A DNA stretch of 64,000 nt from Croceibacterium mercuriale (GCF_000802385.1 NZ_JTDN01000001.1:1681501-1745500), one strand, 5' to 3'; shown: positions 53,997 to 63,364, counted from the first letter of the stretch. A program made the numbers and translations. The notes: generated by a model from the sequence alone, not told the origin.

Positions 53997-55532
53997 GTGA
54001 AGCCCGTGCGTTATTCCTATGGCATCACCGCCGCCCTGCTGGCCGGCGCCGCAAGCCTTTCGCTCATCACCGGCTTCCCCGCCGGCGCGCAGGTTGCGCA
54101 GAACGATGCCGGTGCCATGACCAACATGGTCCCGCGTGCCGGTGCCCCGGCCAGCTTCGCCGACCTGACGGAGCAGCTGCAGCCGGCGGTGGTGAACATC
54201 TCCACCCGCCAGCGCGTCACCGTGACCAACAACCCCTTCGCCGGTACCCCGTTCGAAGGGATGTTCGGCAATCAGGGGCAGCAGTCCACGCGTGAGGCCC
54301 AGTCGCTGGGCAGTGGGTTCATCATCAGCGCCGACGGCTATGTCGTGACCAACAATCACGTCATCAGCCCGCCGGATACCAATGCCGAGCTGGAAGAGGT
54401 GACCGTCACCCTGCCCGACGGCAAGGAATACCAGGCCGAAGTGGTCGGCAACGATGCCGACAGCGATCTGGCCGTGCTGAAGATCGTCCGTGACGAGCCG
54501 TTCCCCTTCGTGAAGTTCGGCGATTCCGCCGCCGCGCGGGCGGGAGACTGGGTGGTCGCCATCGGCAACCCGTTCGGCCTGGGCGGGACTGTCACCAGCG
54601 GCATCATCTCGTCGGTGCTGCGCAGCGGCCTGAATGGCGGCGCCTATGACCGCTACATCCAGACCGATGCATCGATCAACCGCGGTAATTCGGGCGGTCC
54701 GCTGTTCGACATGCAGGGCAATGTGATCGGCATCAACAATGCCATCTTCAGCCCCAGCGGCGGCAGCGTCGGCATCGGCTTCGCCATTCCGGCGGATACC
54801 GCGGCGCCCATCGTGCGCCAGCTGATCGCAGGCGAGGAGATCGTGCGCGGCTATCTGGGTGTGCAGATCCAGCCCATGAACGAGGATCTGGCCGCCGCGC
54901 TGGGCATCGCCGCAAACCGGGGCGAGTTCATCCAGGGTGTGCAGCCGGGCGAAGCGGCGGAACAGGCCGGTCTGCAGGCGGGTGACGTCGTGCTGACCGT
55001 CGACGGCAAGGAGGTCACGCCCGAACAGTCGCTGTCCTTCCTGGTCGCGAACACTGCGCCGGGCACGCGCATTCCGCTGGAGATCATCCGCGAAGGCCAG
55101 CGCCGCACCATCCAGGTTGCTGTCGGCCGCCGGCCGAGCGCGGAAGAGCTGCAGGCGCAGCAGTTCAGCATGGACGAGGAAGCGCCGGAGCAGCAGCAGC
55201 CGCTGCCGAGCAGCGATGGGCTGATCCCGCAGGCGCTGGGTCTGCAGGTCACGCCGATCACGCCGCTGATCGCGCGCCAGCTGGGTGTCGGCAACGACAC
55301 GCGCGGGCTGGTGGTGCTGGCGGTCGATCAGTCCGCCGATGCGGCCCGCAAGGGCCTGCGCCGGGGGGTGATCATCGAGACTGTCAACGGCTCGCCCGTG
55401 GCGACGACCGGCGATCTGGAGGCCGCGATCCGCGCCGCCCGCGGCGAGAACCGCGAGGCGATCCTGCTGCGCGTTCGGGCCCGTGGCGGTCCGGCGACGT
55501 CGCTGCCGATCCGGCTGCGCGCGGCGCAGTAA
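53997..55532 (+). CDS. degP: Do-family serine protease (DegP/HtrA)
   Basis: Periplasmic chaperone-protease that degrades misfolded proteins. The 511-residue protein has an N-terminal signal (TAALLAGAASLSLITGFPAGA), a trypsin-like domain with the triad His121 (VTNNHVI), Asp157 (DSDLAVLKI) and Ser232 (NRGNSGGPLF), then two PDZ domains (about 285-380 and 410-510). The start is a GTG at 53997, with AAGGA nearby. A second GTG three codons on is also possible. It lies 105 bases after hflC and likely forms a quality-control cluster with it. I saw no sure heat-shock promoter. Confidence 0.95.
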   Translation: MKPVRYSYGITAALLAGAASLSLITGFPAGAQVAQNDAGAMTNMVPRAGAPASFADLTEQLQPAVVNISTRQRVTVTNNPFAGTPFEGMFGNQGQQSTREAQSLGSGFIISADGYVVTNNHVISPPDTNAELEEVTVTLPDGKEYQAEVVGNDADSDLAVLKIVRDEPFPFVKFGDSAAARAGDWVVAIGNPFGLGGTVTSGIISSVLRSGLNGGAYDRYIQTDASINRGNSGGPLFDMQGNVIGINNAIFSPSGGSVGIGFAIPADTAAPIVRQLIAGEEIVRGYLGVQIQPMNEDLAAALGIAANRGEFIQGVQPGEAAEQAGLQAGDVVLTVDGKEVTPEQSLSFLVANTAPGTRIPLEIIREGQRRTIQVAVGRRPSAEELQAQQFSMDEEAPEQQQPLPSSDGLIPQALGLQVTPITPLIARQLGVGNDTRGLVVLAVDQSADAARKGLRRGVIIETVNGSPVATTGDLEAAIRAARGENREAILLRVRARGGPATSLPIRLRAAQ

Positions 55533-55550
55533 TCCGGCGATCGATCAGGA

Positions 55551-55585
55551 AAGGCGGGGCAGGACTGACCTGCCGCGCCTTTTTT
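55551..55585 (+). terminator. Terminator after degP
   Basis: AAGGCGGGGCAGG (55551-55563) pairs with CCTGCCGCGCCTT (55569-55581) with one mismatch, followed by TTTTTT. It ends degP. The converging HAD gene begins its stop at 55594. Confidence 0.85.
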
Positions 55586-55593
55586 GTTGCCGG

Positions 55594-56268
55594 TCAGCCG
55601 CGCGCGTCGGCGATCCAGCGTCCCACGGCATGCAGGTCGGGCAGCACGGCCGTCGCCAGCGCCTGCGTCACCGGCGTGACCGGCGCCAGGTCGGGCACCA
55701 ACAGCGCCATCATCCCCGCCGCGGCCGCCGCGGCCAGGCCATTGGGGGAGTCCTCCACCGCCACGCAGGCTGCGGGATCGATGCCCAGCCGCTCCGCCGC
55801 CAGCAGGTAAGGCTCCGCATGAGGCTTCGGGTTGGTGACGTCGCTCACGGTGACCACCGTGGCGAAGCGATCGTAGATGCCGGCGCCCTGCAGCCGTTCC
55901 TGCGCATTCGGGCTGCGGGTGGAGGTGCACAGGCCCAGCGGCAGGCCCTCCTCGCGCAAGGCATCCAGCAACTCGATCGCGCCGGGGCGGAACGGCACGC
56001 CCTGGCGCCACATCTCCTCGAACAGCCGGTCGGATTCGGCGTAGAAGGCCAGCGGGGTGTCGGCGTCGCCCCACAGATCGTGCAGGCGGCGCAGATTGCC
56101 CTGTCGGTGGACGCCGACGAATTCCAGCAGCACGTCAGCCGGCAGGTCCCGACCGACCGCCAGCGCCGCCGCCCGATGCGCGGCATGTTCGACCGCCTCG
56201 GTATCCAGCAGGGTACCGTCCATGTCGAAGATCACCGCCAGTAGCGGCTGCGTGGGTCCATCAGCCAT
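55594..56268 (-). CDS. HAD-superfamily phosphatase
   Basis: A 224-residue hydrolase with the HAD nucleophile motif FDMDGTLLDTEA (Asp and Asp), motif II STRS, the motif III lysine in KPHAEPYL and acid motif EDSPNGLAAAAAAG. The cap region and size resemble beta-phosphoglucomutase/phosphoglycolate phosphatase subgroup members; the sugar or nucleotide substrate is unknown. It follows the PBP gene by eight bases on the same strand. Confidence 0.85.
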   Translation of the reverse strand: MADGPTQPLLAVIFDMDGTLLDTEAVEHAAHRAAALAVGRDLPADVLLEFVGVHRQGNLRRLHDLWGDADTPLAFYAESDRLFEEMWRQGVPFRPGAIELLDALREEGLPLGLCTSTRSPNAQERLQGAGIYDRFATVVTVSDVTNPKPHAEPYLLAAERLGIDPAACVAVEDSPNGLAAAAAAGMMALLVPDLAPVTPVTQALATAVLPDLHAVGRWIADARG

Positions 56269-56276
56269 AGCCAGTC

Positions 56277-58502
56277 CTATCGTGCAGAGAAGATCCGCCC
56301 TTCGCTCCGTGGCGAGGCGGCAGCGCCGGTGCGGCGGGGCGCGGGCGCCGCGGTGCCCTCCCGCCCCAGCGCCCGGTCGAGGAAGTCGTCGCCCACCGCG
56401 GGCGGCGGGGTGGAAGGTGGTGCCGCAGGCGGGCGGACCTGCACAGGACGGCGGGCAGCATCGTCGGACGGCGGCAGTTCCATACCCGGCCGGCGATCCT
56501 GGCTGTCATCATAGCCGGGACCGTCCGGATACGGGCCGATCGGATTGCCCTGCTCGTCGTAGAAGTAATATCCCTCGTCATCCTCCCGGTCGCCGAACAG
56601 ATATTCGTCGTCCGGCTCCAGCTGCCAGCCGGGCAGCTTCAGCTCGGTGTCGAACTGCTCCACCGGCCGGTCGGCCACCGCCACGCGCATGTACTCGGCA
56701 AAGGCGCGGGCCGGAGCTGTGCCGCCCTGCAGCCCGCCGACCGCACGGGCATCGTCGCGCCCCATCCACACGCCGGTTGTGATGCCGCTGGAAAAACCGA
56801 CGAACCAGCCATCCTTGTTGCTGCTGGTGGTGCCGGTCTTGCCCGCGACCGGGCGCCCGATCTGTGCCGCGCGTCCGGTGCCGGTGTTGACCGCAGTCTG
56901 CAGCAGGTCGGTAATGCCGGCGGCGACATATTCCGGCACCAGCAGATCGCCCCGCTGCGCCTCGCGCGCGTAGAGCAGCCGGCCATTGCCGGTGGTGACG
57001 CGGGTGATGCCGTACGGCTCGATCGATTCGCCACGGGCCGAAACGGCGGCAAAGGCGCGGGTCATGTCAATCAGGCGCACCTCCGAACTGCCCAGCACCA
57101 TCGCCGGGTTGGTCGCGACCGGCGTGGTGATGCCGAAGCGGCGGGCCATGGCTGCCACGTTGGAGAAGCCGACCTCGTTCCCCAGCTGCGCCGCCACCGT
57201 GTTGACGGAATAGGCAAAGGCGGAACGCAGATCGATCTGCCCGGCGAAGCGGCCGTTGGAATTGCGCGGGCTCCAGCCATTGATGGTGACGGGCGCATCC
57301 ACCACGGCATCATCGGGCGTGTAGCCGTTCTCCAGCGCCGCGAGATAGACGAACAGCTTCCAGGCCGAACCCGGCTGGCGCAGCGCATCCGTGGCGCGGT
57401 TGTAGTTGGAGCGGACGTAATCCGTGCCGCCGACCATCGCCAGCACCGCACCATCGCGGTCCAGGCTGACCAGCGCGCCCTGGGCGCCCTTCGGTGCATG
57501 GCTGCTGATCGCGCCCTGTGCGGCGCGCTGCATGGCGGGATCGATCGTGGTCCAGACCTCGACCGGCTCCGTATTGTCGTATGGCAGCAGCAGGTCGAGC
57601 TGCGGCAGCACCCAGTCGGTGAAGTAGCGGACGGAGTTCTGCCCCTCCTCCTCCTTCAGGCGGATGGCGGAAACGTCGACCTCCGCCTCCCACGAACTGA
57701 TCGCGCCGTAACGCTGCATGGCGTCCAGCACCACGCGCGCGCGATCGACCGCGGCATCGGTGTCGGCGGTGGGGGAGTAGCGGCTGGGCGCCTTGACCAG
57801 CCCGGCGATGATTGCCGCCTCGCCCACCGACAGGTCGCGGGCCGAGTGGCTGAAGAAACGCCGGCTGGCGGAATCGATGCCATAGGCGCCGCCGCCGAAA
57901 TAGACCTTGTTGAGGTACAGCTCCAGGATCTGCTGCTTGGTGAACTTGGCTTCCAGCGCCAGCGCCAGGATCGCCTCGCGCGCCTTGCGGTCCATGCTGC
58001 GGTTGGAATTCAGGAAGATGTTGCGCGCCAGCTGCTGCGTGATCGTGCTGGTCGCCCGCACCGACCGGTCATCCCGCCACGAGACATAGACCGCGCGGGC
58101 AAGGCCCATCGGATCGATGCCGACATGCGAATAATATCGGCGGTCCTCCACCGCGACCATCGCGTCCTTCATCACCTGCGGGATCTCGTCGGCGCGCAGC
58201 CATTCGCCGTAAGACGGGCCGAGATTGACGATCTCGCTGCCATCGCGCGCGCGGACGACGATGGTCTGCCCGTTCTGGCTGCTCATCAGCGCGGCATAGC
58301 CCGGCATGGAGCGGGCCGCGAAATAGACGGAGGTGCCGAGGCCGATCAGCCCCAGCACCAGCAGCAGCCCGCCGCCGATCAGCAGGCGCCGCAGCCAGCG
58401 GGCCAGGCCGGACCGTTCCCCCCGAGGGGGGCGGGCACCGCTGCCATTGCCTGTCTTCGAAGGGGAGCGCCTGCGCCGCGCTTGCGCCATGAAAGCCGTC
58501 AT
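56277..58502 (-). CDS. Class A penicillin-binding protein (PBP1-type)
   Basis: Bifunctional peptidoglycan glycosyltransferase and transpeptidase. In 741 residues: a basic N-terminus, a membrane anchor (about 40-62), a GT51 domain with catalytic Glu119 in AVEDRRYYSHVGIDPMG and the STITQQLARN motif, and a transpeptidase domain with Ser379-x-x-Lys382 (GSAWK), SVN at 432-434 and KTGT. A disordered acidic and proline-rich tail of about 100 residues follows the penicillin-binding domain. ATGs at 58502 and 58490 are both possible starts, with weak binding sites. No cognate lipoprotein is nearby. Confidence 0.95.
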   Translation of the reverse strand: MTAFMAQARRRRSPSKTGNGSGARPPRGERSGLARWLRRLLIGGGLLLVLGLIGLGTSVYFAARSMPGYAALMSSQNGQTIVVRARDGSEIVNLGPSYGEWLRADEIPQVMKDAMVAVEDRRYYSHVGIDPMGLARAVYVSWRDDRSVRATSTITQQLARNIFLNSNRSMDRKAREAILALALEAKFTKQQILELYLNKVYFGGGAYGIDSASRRFFSHSARDLSVGEAAIIAGLVKAPSRYSPTADTDAAVDRARVVLDAMQRYGAISSWEAEVDVSAIRLKEEEGQNSVRYFTDWVLPQLDLLLPYDNTEPVEVWTTIDPAMQRAAQGAISSHAPKGAQGALVSLDRDGAVLAMVGGTDYVRSNYNRATDALRQPGSAWKLFVYLAALENGYTPDDAVVDAPVTINGWSPRNSNGRFAGQIDLRSAFAYSVNTVAAQLGNEVGFSNVAAMARRFGITTPVATNPAMVLGSSEVRLIDMTRAFAAVSARGESIEPYGITRVTTGNGRLLYAREAQRGDLLVPEYVAAGITDLLQTAVNTGTGRAAQIGRPVAGKTGTTSSNKDGWFVGFSSGITTGVWMGRDDARAVGGLQGGTAPARAFAEYMRVAVADRPVEQFDTELKLPGWQLEPDDEYLFGDREDDEGYYFYDEQGNPIGPYPDGPGYDDSQDRRPGMELPPSDDAARRPVQVRPPAAPPSTPPPAVGDDFLDRALGREGTAAPAPRRTGAAASPRSEGRIFSAR

Positions 58503-58614
58503 CCTGCATGCGGGGCGCCGAACCGGCCCCGATCAGCCGCGCCCATGCGACCGAGCGCCGGAATGGCGGCTTAACGGCGCCAACGCAAGCGAGGCGGCAA
58601 GCGGCGGATGACGG

Positions 58615-59013
58615 TCAGTCCACCGGCCGGAAGGCGAGCGAAGCACTGTTGATGCAATAGCGCAGGTCATCCGGGTCCGGCCCGTCCGGGAAGACGTGTC
58701 CCAGATGGCCATCGCACCGGGTGCAGACCACCTCCGTGCGGACCATGCCGTGGGTGGCATCCGGACGCACCTCCACCGCAGCGTCGGCGACCGGCTGCCG
58801 GAAGGACGGCCAGCCGGAGCCGGATTCATACTTGTCGCCGGACGCAAACAGGGCTTGTCCGCAGCCGGCGCAGCGATATTCGCCAGCCTGCCTGTTCCGG
58901 TCGTACTTGCCGGTGAAGGCGCGTTCCGTGCCGCCCCGGCGCAGCACCTGGTACTGCTCCGGGCTCAGCCGCTCGCGCCATTCCACGTCATCCAGGCTCA
59001 GCTTGTCGGCCAT
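58615..59013 (-). CDS. msrB: Peptide-methionine (R)-S-oxide reductase
   Basis: Repairs R-methionine sulfoxide in proteins, part of oxidative stress defence. The 132-residue MsrB has the zinc cysteines CAGC and [15 protein letters not shown], and the catalytic RYCINSASL near the C-terminus. The start at 59013 gives [20 protein letters not shown], the family N-terminus; no signal peptide, so cytoplasmic. It lies ten bases after dgoA on the same strand. Confidence 0.95.
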   Translation of the reverse strand: MADKLSLDDVEWRERLSPEQYQVLRRGGTERAFTGKYDRNRQAGEYRCAGCGQALFASGDKYESGSGWPSFRQPVADAAVEVRPDATHGMVRTEVVCTRCDGHLGHVFPDGPDPDDLRYCINSASLAFRPVD

Positions 59014-59023
59014 CGGCTGTCCG

Positions 59024-59656
59024 TCAGGATGCGGCCAGCGCCGCGATAAAGGCATCGGCGCGGCTGCGCACCGCCGCGGCATCCAGTCCGACCGAATACA
59101 GCGCGGAACCGAGGCCGAAGCCGGCGGCGCCGGCCGCCTGCCACGGTGTCATGTTGTCGGGCGCGATGCCGCCGACGGGCAGCACGCGGGTGCCGGCCGG
59201 CAGGACGGCGCGCATCGCCTTCAGCACGGCCGGGCTGGCCGCTTCCGCAGGGAACAGCTTCAGCGCGGCGGCGCCGGCGGCCAGCGCGGCGAAGGCTTCG
59301 GTCGGAGTGGCGATGCCGGGCAGCGCCACCAGCCCGCGGCGCGCCGCCTCCGCGATTACGGCGGTGTCGGCATTGGGGGCAATGATCACGGTACCCCCGG
59401 CATCCTGCACCGCTGCGAGAGCGTCGGTCGTCAGCACCGTGCCTGCCCCCACCACCGCGCGGCCCGCCAGCCGCTTCGCCAGGCGGGCGATGCTGTCCAG
59501 CGGCTCGGGCGAGTTCATCGGCACCTCGATGATGGTGAAGCCGGCCGCGACCAGCTCGTCACCGATCGCTTCCACCTCGTCCGGCTTCACGCCGCGCAGG
59601 ATGGCGATCAGGGGGCAGCGCGCGAATGCGGCGTCGAAGGTCTCACGATGGGTCAT
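59024..59656 (-). CDS. dgoA: 2-dehydro-3-deoxy-6-phosphogalactonate aldolase
   Basis: Splits the phosphorylated DeLey-Doudoroff intermediate into pyruvate and glyceraldehyde-3-phosphate. The 210-residue class I aldolase has [39 protein letters not shown], the Schiff-base lysine in [23 protein letters not shown], and [12 protein letters not shown]. The NSPEP element fits the galactonate-type rather than the KDPG-type enzyme. It overlaps the dgoK stop by four bases (ATGA). Confidence 0.92.
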   Translation of the reverse strand: MTHRETFDAAFARCPLIAILRGVKPDEVEAIGDELVAAGFTIIEVPMNSPEPLDSIARLAKRLAGRAVVGAGTVLTTDALAAVQDAGGTVIIAPNADTAVIAEAARRGLVALPGIATPTEAFAALAAGAAALKLFPAEAASPAVLKAMRAVLPAGTRVLPVGGIAPDNMTPWQAAGAAGFGLGSALYSVGLDAAAVRSRADAFIAALAAS

Positions 59657-60513
59657 TGGGCAAGCTCCCGGATGCGGGTGATCCCCGCGAGAAAGGCGGT
59701 CTGGCTGTCATGCAGGCGGGCCGTCCCGCCCAGCACCTCCACCGCGGTCTGGTACAGTCCGCCCAACGCGGGGTCGGACAGGATGTCGACCACCTGACCG
59801 TCAGCCTGGGCCAGGCGGGCGGCAACATCGGCGCCGATCAGCAATCCGCTGCAATGGGCGGCAGCATCGGCATCGTCGCGCAGGCCCAGCACGCCGGCCG
59901 CGCGGATGGCGAACAGGCTGGCGGCGAGATCACGCCGGGCACCCTCGGCAACGCCGGCGCGGAAGGCCGCGCCGTTCTCCACCGCGCCGCCCAGCTGCGC
60001 GGCCAGCAGTCCCTGCTTGCGCAGCAGCGCGAACAGTTCGCCCGTCATGGCGGTGGTGAAGCGGGCGATCCGTCCGCCTGCCATCTGCACCCATTTGCAA
60101 TGCGTGCCCGGCTGGCAGAGCAGCGCATCGCCAGCCACCGCTCCGCTTGCAACAGCGCCCAGCAGCTGCACCTCCTCGCCCCGCATCACGTCAGCCCGGT
60201 CACCATCCTGCCAGGACACGCCGGGCACGATGAACACCCCGGGCGCGACTTCGGCCAAAGCCCCGGCCAGCGCCTCCGCCCCGGCTGGCGCCCGGACATA
60301 AGGCACGGCGCGCCAGCCGATGTTCGACCCGACCATGCCGGCCAGCAGCACCGGGAGATCGCCGAATTGCGCCCGCATGGCGGAAATCTCCGCCGGATAG
60401 TCGCTGACCGCCGTTGCCCCGCGATCGTCGCGCAGCGTGGCCGTGACCGCGCCATCATCGTCGATGGCATAGATGCGGCGATTGGTGGTGCCCCAGTCGA
60501 CGGCGATGAACAT
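59653..60513 (-). CDS. dgoK: 2-dehydro-3-deoxygalactonokinase
   Basis: Phosphorylates 2-dehydro-3-deoxygalactonate with ATP ahead of dgoA. The 286-residue protein begins MFIAVDWGTTNRRIYAID with LLAGMVGSNIGWRAVPYVRAP and VPGVSWQDGDRADVMRGEE, the family sequence. An ATG at 60546 upstream adds an unconserved 11 residues, so I chose 60513. It is divergent from the FadR-type regulator gene and co-directional with dgoA and msrB. dgoD and the transporter are not in the window. Confidence 0.93.
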   Translation of the reverse strand: MFIAVDWGTTNRRIYAIDDDGAVTATLRDDRGATAVSDYPAEISAMRAQFGDLPVLLAGMVGSNIGWRAVPYVRAPAGAEALAGALAEVAPGVFIVPGVSWQDGDRADVMRGEEVQLLGAVASGAVAGDALLCQPGTHCKWVQMAGGRIARFTTAMTGELFALLRKQGLLAAQLGGAVENGAAFRAGVAEGARRDLAASLFAIRAAGVLGLRDDADAAAHCSGLLIGADVAARLAQADGQVVDILSDPALGGLYQTAVEVLGGTARLHDSQTAFLAGITRIRELAQ

Positions 60514-60546
60514 GTGGCATGGGCCCTTCTGCAACTCGCCCCGCAT

Positions 60547-60557
60547 TTATAGGATAA
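60547..60557. promoter_or_regulatory. Candidate regulator operator in the dgo divergent promoter
   Basis: TTATAGGATAA has outer TTAT/ATAA arms that are inverted. FadR/GntR-type regulators often bind short imperfect palindromes of this form. It lies between the divergent dgoK and regulator starts. The match is short, so confidence is low. Confidence 0.3.
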
Positions 60558-60618
60558 GTGCCGCCCGTCCAGTTCCCTTGCGTGACAGGCGCGGACGGAT
60601 GTTGCACAAGGCGCTTCT

Positions 60619-61347
60619 ATGGACAGCGATCCCTTCGGTTCCGGCACCCCGCTCATTCCGGTGCTGGGGCGCAATCTGACGCACGGCATGCTCGACACGC
60701 TGGGCAAGGCCATCGTGGTCGGCCGCTACGAGACCCGCCCCTTCCCGACCGAGGCCGAAATCGCCAAGACCTTCGGGGTCAGCCGCTCCGTCACGCGGGA
60801 GGCGGTCAAGATGCTGACGGCCAAGGGCCTGGTCAGCGCCCGGCCGCGCCAGGGGACGGTGGTGCAGCCATCGTCGCAATGGAACCTGTTCGATGCCGAC
60901 GTGCTGCGCTGGCTGCTGGACCGCAAGTTCTCCATCCAGCTGCTGCGTCAGTTCAGCCAATTGCGCATCGCCATCGAGCCGGAAGCGGCGGCACTGGCGG
61001 CGGTGCATCATTCCCCGGCGGAGCTGGCCGCCATCCGCGAAGGGCTGCACCGGATGGAACGGGCCGATGCCGGCGATGGTGACGCGCTGGAGGCCGACAT
61101 CGCCTTCCACGTGGCCGTGCTGCGCGCATCGGGCAATCCGTTCTACGCCCAGTTCCAGCAGATGGTGGCGACGGCGCTGCGCACCTCCATCCGCTTCACC
61201 AACCGCATCAAGGGCCGCACCGCCAGCATCGCCGACCATGCCGCCGTGGCCGATGCCATCGCCGCTCGGGATGCGACCGGCAGCCGAACGGCGATGCAGC
61301 GCCTCATCGGCGACGTGCTCGGCCTGATCGGCGATACGGAGGACTGA
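60619..61347 (+). CDS. FadR/GntR-family regulator, probable dgo repressor
   Basis: A 242-residue protein with an N-terminal winged HTH (YETRPFPTEAEIAKTFGVSRSVTREAVKMLTAKGLVSARPRQGTVV), the GntR signature, and a helical FCD effector domain (LLRQFSQLRIAIEPEAAALAAVHHSP and HVAVLRASGNPFYAQFQQMV) of the FadR class, which often binds a carboxylate ligand through a metal site. Divergence from dgoK strongly suggests a galactonate or 2-dehydro-3-deoxygalactonate sensor, like DgoR. No direct proof. Confidence 0.92.
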   Translation: MDSDPFGSGTPLIPVLGRNLTHGMLDTLGKAIVVGRYETRPFPTEAEIAKTFGVSRSVTREAVKMLTAKGLVSARPRQGTVVQPSSQWNLFDADVLRWLLDRKFSIQLLRQFSQLRIAIEPEAAALAAVHHSPAELAAIREGLHRMERADAGDGDALEADIAFHVAVLRASGNPFYAQFQQMVATALRTSIRFTNRIKGRTASIADHAAVADAIAARDATGSRTAMQRLIGDVLGLIGDTED

Positions 61348-61353
61348 GCACGC

Positions 61354-62373
61354 CTACGCCGCTTCGGCCAGCATCTCCCCGGCCGGCGGGCTCTGCTCCA
61401 GCAGCGCCAGCAGGCCGCGCTCCTCGCGGCTGAGCCATTGGGTGCGGCGCGGCAGCTTCAAAGTCTCGCGCCACGTCACCTGATCGTCGATCAGCGCGGT
61501 CACCGCAGGGTGGACATAGGACCGGCGGGCGACGGCGGGCGTATTGCCCAGCTTGTCCGCCACTTCCTCCATCAGCGCCTTGATCGTCAGCTTGGCCTTG
61601 GCACCGGCCAGCATGTTGAAGGCCAGCACGCTGCCGTGCCAGGTGCGGAAGTTCTTGGCGGTGAAGTGCTGCCCCATCGTTTCGCAGAGATACTCGTTCA
61701 CCTCGTCGGAGCCGACATTGTGGACCTCGCCATCCTCACCCAGGTACTGGAACAGGTGCTGGCCGGGTAGGTCCTGCATCTTGCGCACGAAATGGGCCAG
61801 CCGCTTGTCGGTGATGGTCACCTCGCGCTGCTTGCCGCTCTTGGCGCGGAAGCTCAGCTTCAGCCTGGGGCCGCTGACCGTGGCATGTTCCTGCCGCAGG
61901 GTGGTGGCGCCGAAGGAGTTGTTCTCCTTGGCATAGGCCTCGTTGCCGATCCGCACGATGCCCAGGTCCAGCAGCCGCACGACGCTGGCGATGGCATGGC
62001 TGCGGGTGACGGTGCGGCCGCTCAGGTCCGTTTCCACCCGCTTGCGCACCAGCGGCAGCAATTCGCCGAAAGTGCGGCAGCCATCAAACTTCAGCCCTTC
62101 CTGCTGGGTGCGGAACACCGGGTGGTACCGGTACTGCTTGCGCCCCTTGTCGTCATAGCCGGTCGCCAGGATATGGCCGTTATCGGCCGGGCAGAACCAG
62201 GTGTCGACATAGGCGGGCGGCAGGGCGATGCTGTTCAGCCGGTCGATCTCCGCCCGGTCCTTGATCCGTTCGCCCGTGGCATCGAAATAGGCCCACCCCC
62301 TCCCCGCCTTGCGCCGGGTGATGCCTGGCAGCTCGTCATCGACAAAGATCAGGTTTGCGGGGGTGTTTGTCAT
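61354..62373 (-). CDS. Type IB DNA topoisomerase
   Basis: Relaxes supercoiled DNA through a 3'-phosphotyrosine. The 339-residue protein resembles poxvirus-like bacterial topoisomerase IB with the catalytic Tyr286 in PAVARRSYVHP and the core KLSFRAKSGKQREVTI, FVRKMQDLPGQHLFQYLGEDG and GQHFTAKNFRTWHGS. An EcfG-type promoter lies just upstream (62385-62410), with only 11 bases from the -10 to the ATG, so the transcript may be almost leaderless. The role may be in stress-induced DNA topology or repair (inference). Confidence 0.93.
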   Translation of the reverse strand: MTNTPANLIFVDDELPGITRRKAGRGWAYFDATGERIKDRAEIDRLNSIALPPAYVDTWFCPADNGHILATGYDDKGRKQYRYHPVFRTQQEGLKFDGCRTFGELLPLVRKRVETDLSGRTVTRSHAIASVVRLLDLGIVRIGNEAYAKENNSFGATTLRQEHATVSGPRLKLSFRAKSGKQREVTITDKRLAHFVRKMQDLPGQHLFQYLGEDGEVHNVGSDEVNEYLCETMGQHFTAKNFRTWHGSVLAFNMLAGAKAKLTIKALMEEVADKLGNTPAVARRSYVHPAVTALIDDQVTWRETLKLPRRTQWLSREERGLLALLEQSPPAGEMLAEAA

Positions 62374-62384
62374 TGCTGCCGGTC

Positions 62385-62410
62385 AACGGCTGCCGCGCTC
62401 TTGCGGTTCC
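62385..62410 (-). promoter_or_regulatory. EcfG-type general stress promoter upstream of topoisomerase IB
   Basis: On the minus strand GGAAC (62410-62406), a 17-base spacer, then CGTT (62388-62385), a perfect match to the consensus. The ATG at 62373 is only 11 bases past the -10, which would give a leader of about five bases. Confidence 0.65.
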
Positions 62411-62460
62411 ACCGACGCCTCGCCAGATCGCGCGCCTAACAGCAAGGGACACCCTGCCCC

Positions 62461-63330
62461 ATGACCGATGCCTATACCCCGCCCGAAGTCTGGACCCATG
62501 ATCCCGCCAATGGTGGCCGCTTCGCCGGCCTGAACCGCCCGACCGCCGGCGCGCGGGAGGACAAGGCGCTGCCTGTGGGCAAGCACCCGTTCCAGCTATA
62601 CTCGCTGGGCACGCCCAACGGCATCAAGGTGACCACGATGCTGGAAGAACTGCTGGAAGCCGGCTTCGCCGAGGCGGAGTACGATGCCTGGCGCATCAGC
62701 ATCATGGATGGCGACCAGTTCGGCAGCGGCTTTGTCGAGATCAATCCCAATTCCAAGATCCCCGCTTTGGTCGACCGCAGCGGGGTCCAGCCGGTTCCGG
62801 TGTTCGAATCCGGCGCCATCCTGTTCTACTTGGCGGAGAAGTTCGACTTCCTGCTGCCAAGTGCCCAGCCGGCGCGGACGCAGGTGATGAGCTGGCTGAT
62901 GTGGCAGATGGGCAGTGCCCCGCTGATCGGCGGCGGCTTTGGCCATTTCTACGCCTACGCGCCGGAGAAGTACAAATATCCGATCGACCGCTACGCCATG
63001 GAGACCAAGCGCCTGTTCGCCGTCGCCGATGCCCAGCTGGCGCGGCATGAATATCTGGCCGGCGCCGATTACAGCATCGCCGATGTGGCGGCCTATCCGT
63101 GGCTCGGCATGCTGTTCCATGGCGGCTACGGCGGGGCGGACGTGTTCCTGTCGCTGCACGAATACGAGCATGTCGCCCGCTGGGTAAAGGTGATCGACGC
63201 CCGGCCGGGCGCGATCCGCGGGCGGCTGGTCAACGCGGCCGAAGGGCTGGCGGAACGGCATGCGGCCAGCGATTTCGACACGCTGGACCCGGCCCTGCTT
63301 GCCCCCGTGCGCCAGCGTATCGCCAGCTGA
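62461..63330 (+). CDS. yghU: Glutathione-dependent disulfide-bond oxidoreductase
   Basis: A 289-residue glutathione transferase-fold protein of the Nu class (YghU/YfcG). The thioredoxin-fold N-domain has LYSLGTPNGIKVTTMLEELLEAG and IPALVDRSG...PVFESGAILFYLAEKF, and the C-domain has WLMWQMGSAPLIGGGFGHFYAYAPEKY. These enzymes reduce disulfides and organic peroxides with two glutathiones and no catalytic cysteine. It is divergent from the topoisomerase IB gene. Confidence 0.95.
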   Translation: MTDAYTPPEVWTHDPANGGRFAGLNRPTAGAREDKALPVGKHPFQLYSLGTPNGIKVTTMLEELLEAGFAEAEYDAWRISIMDGDQFGSGFVEINPNSKIPALVDRSGVQPVPVFESGAILFYLAEKFDFLLPSAQPARTQVMSWLMWQMGSAPLIGGGFGHFYAYAPEKYKYPIDRYAMETKRLFAVADAQLARHEYLAGADYSIADVAAYPWLGMLFHGGYGGADVFLSLHEYEHVARWVKVIDARPGAIRGRLVNAAEGLAERHAASDFDTLDPALLAPVRQRIAS

Positions 63331-63336
63331 ACGATC

Positions 63337-63364
63337 TTGCACGGGCCGGGCGCTCCGCTATAGG
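63337..63364 (+). promoter_or_regulatory. Promoter for tRNA-Gln
   Basis: TTGCAC at 63337-63342 and TATAGG at 63359-63364, separated by 16 bases, form a good sigma-70-type pair. The tRNA begins 28 bases past the -10, consistent with a start near 63371. Confidence 0.6.
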
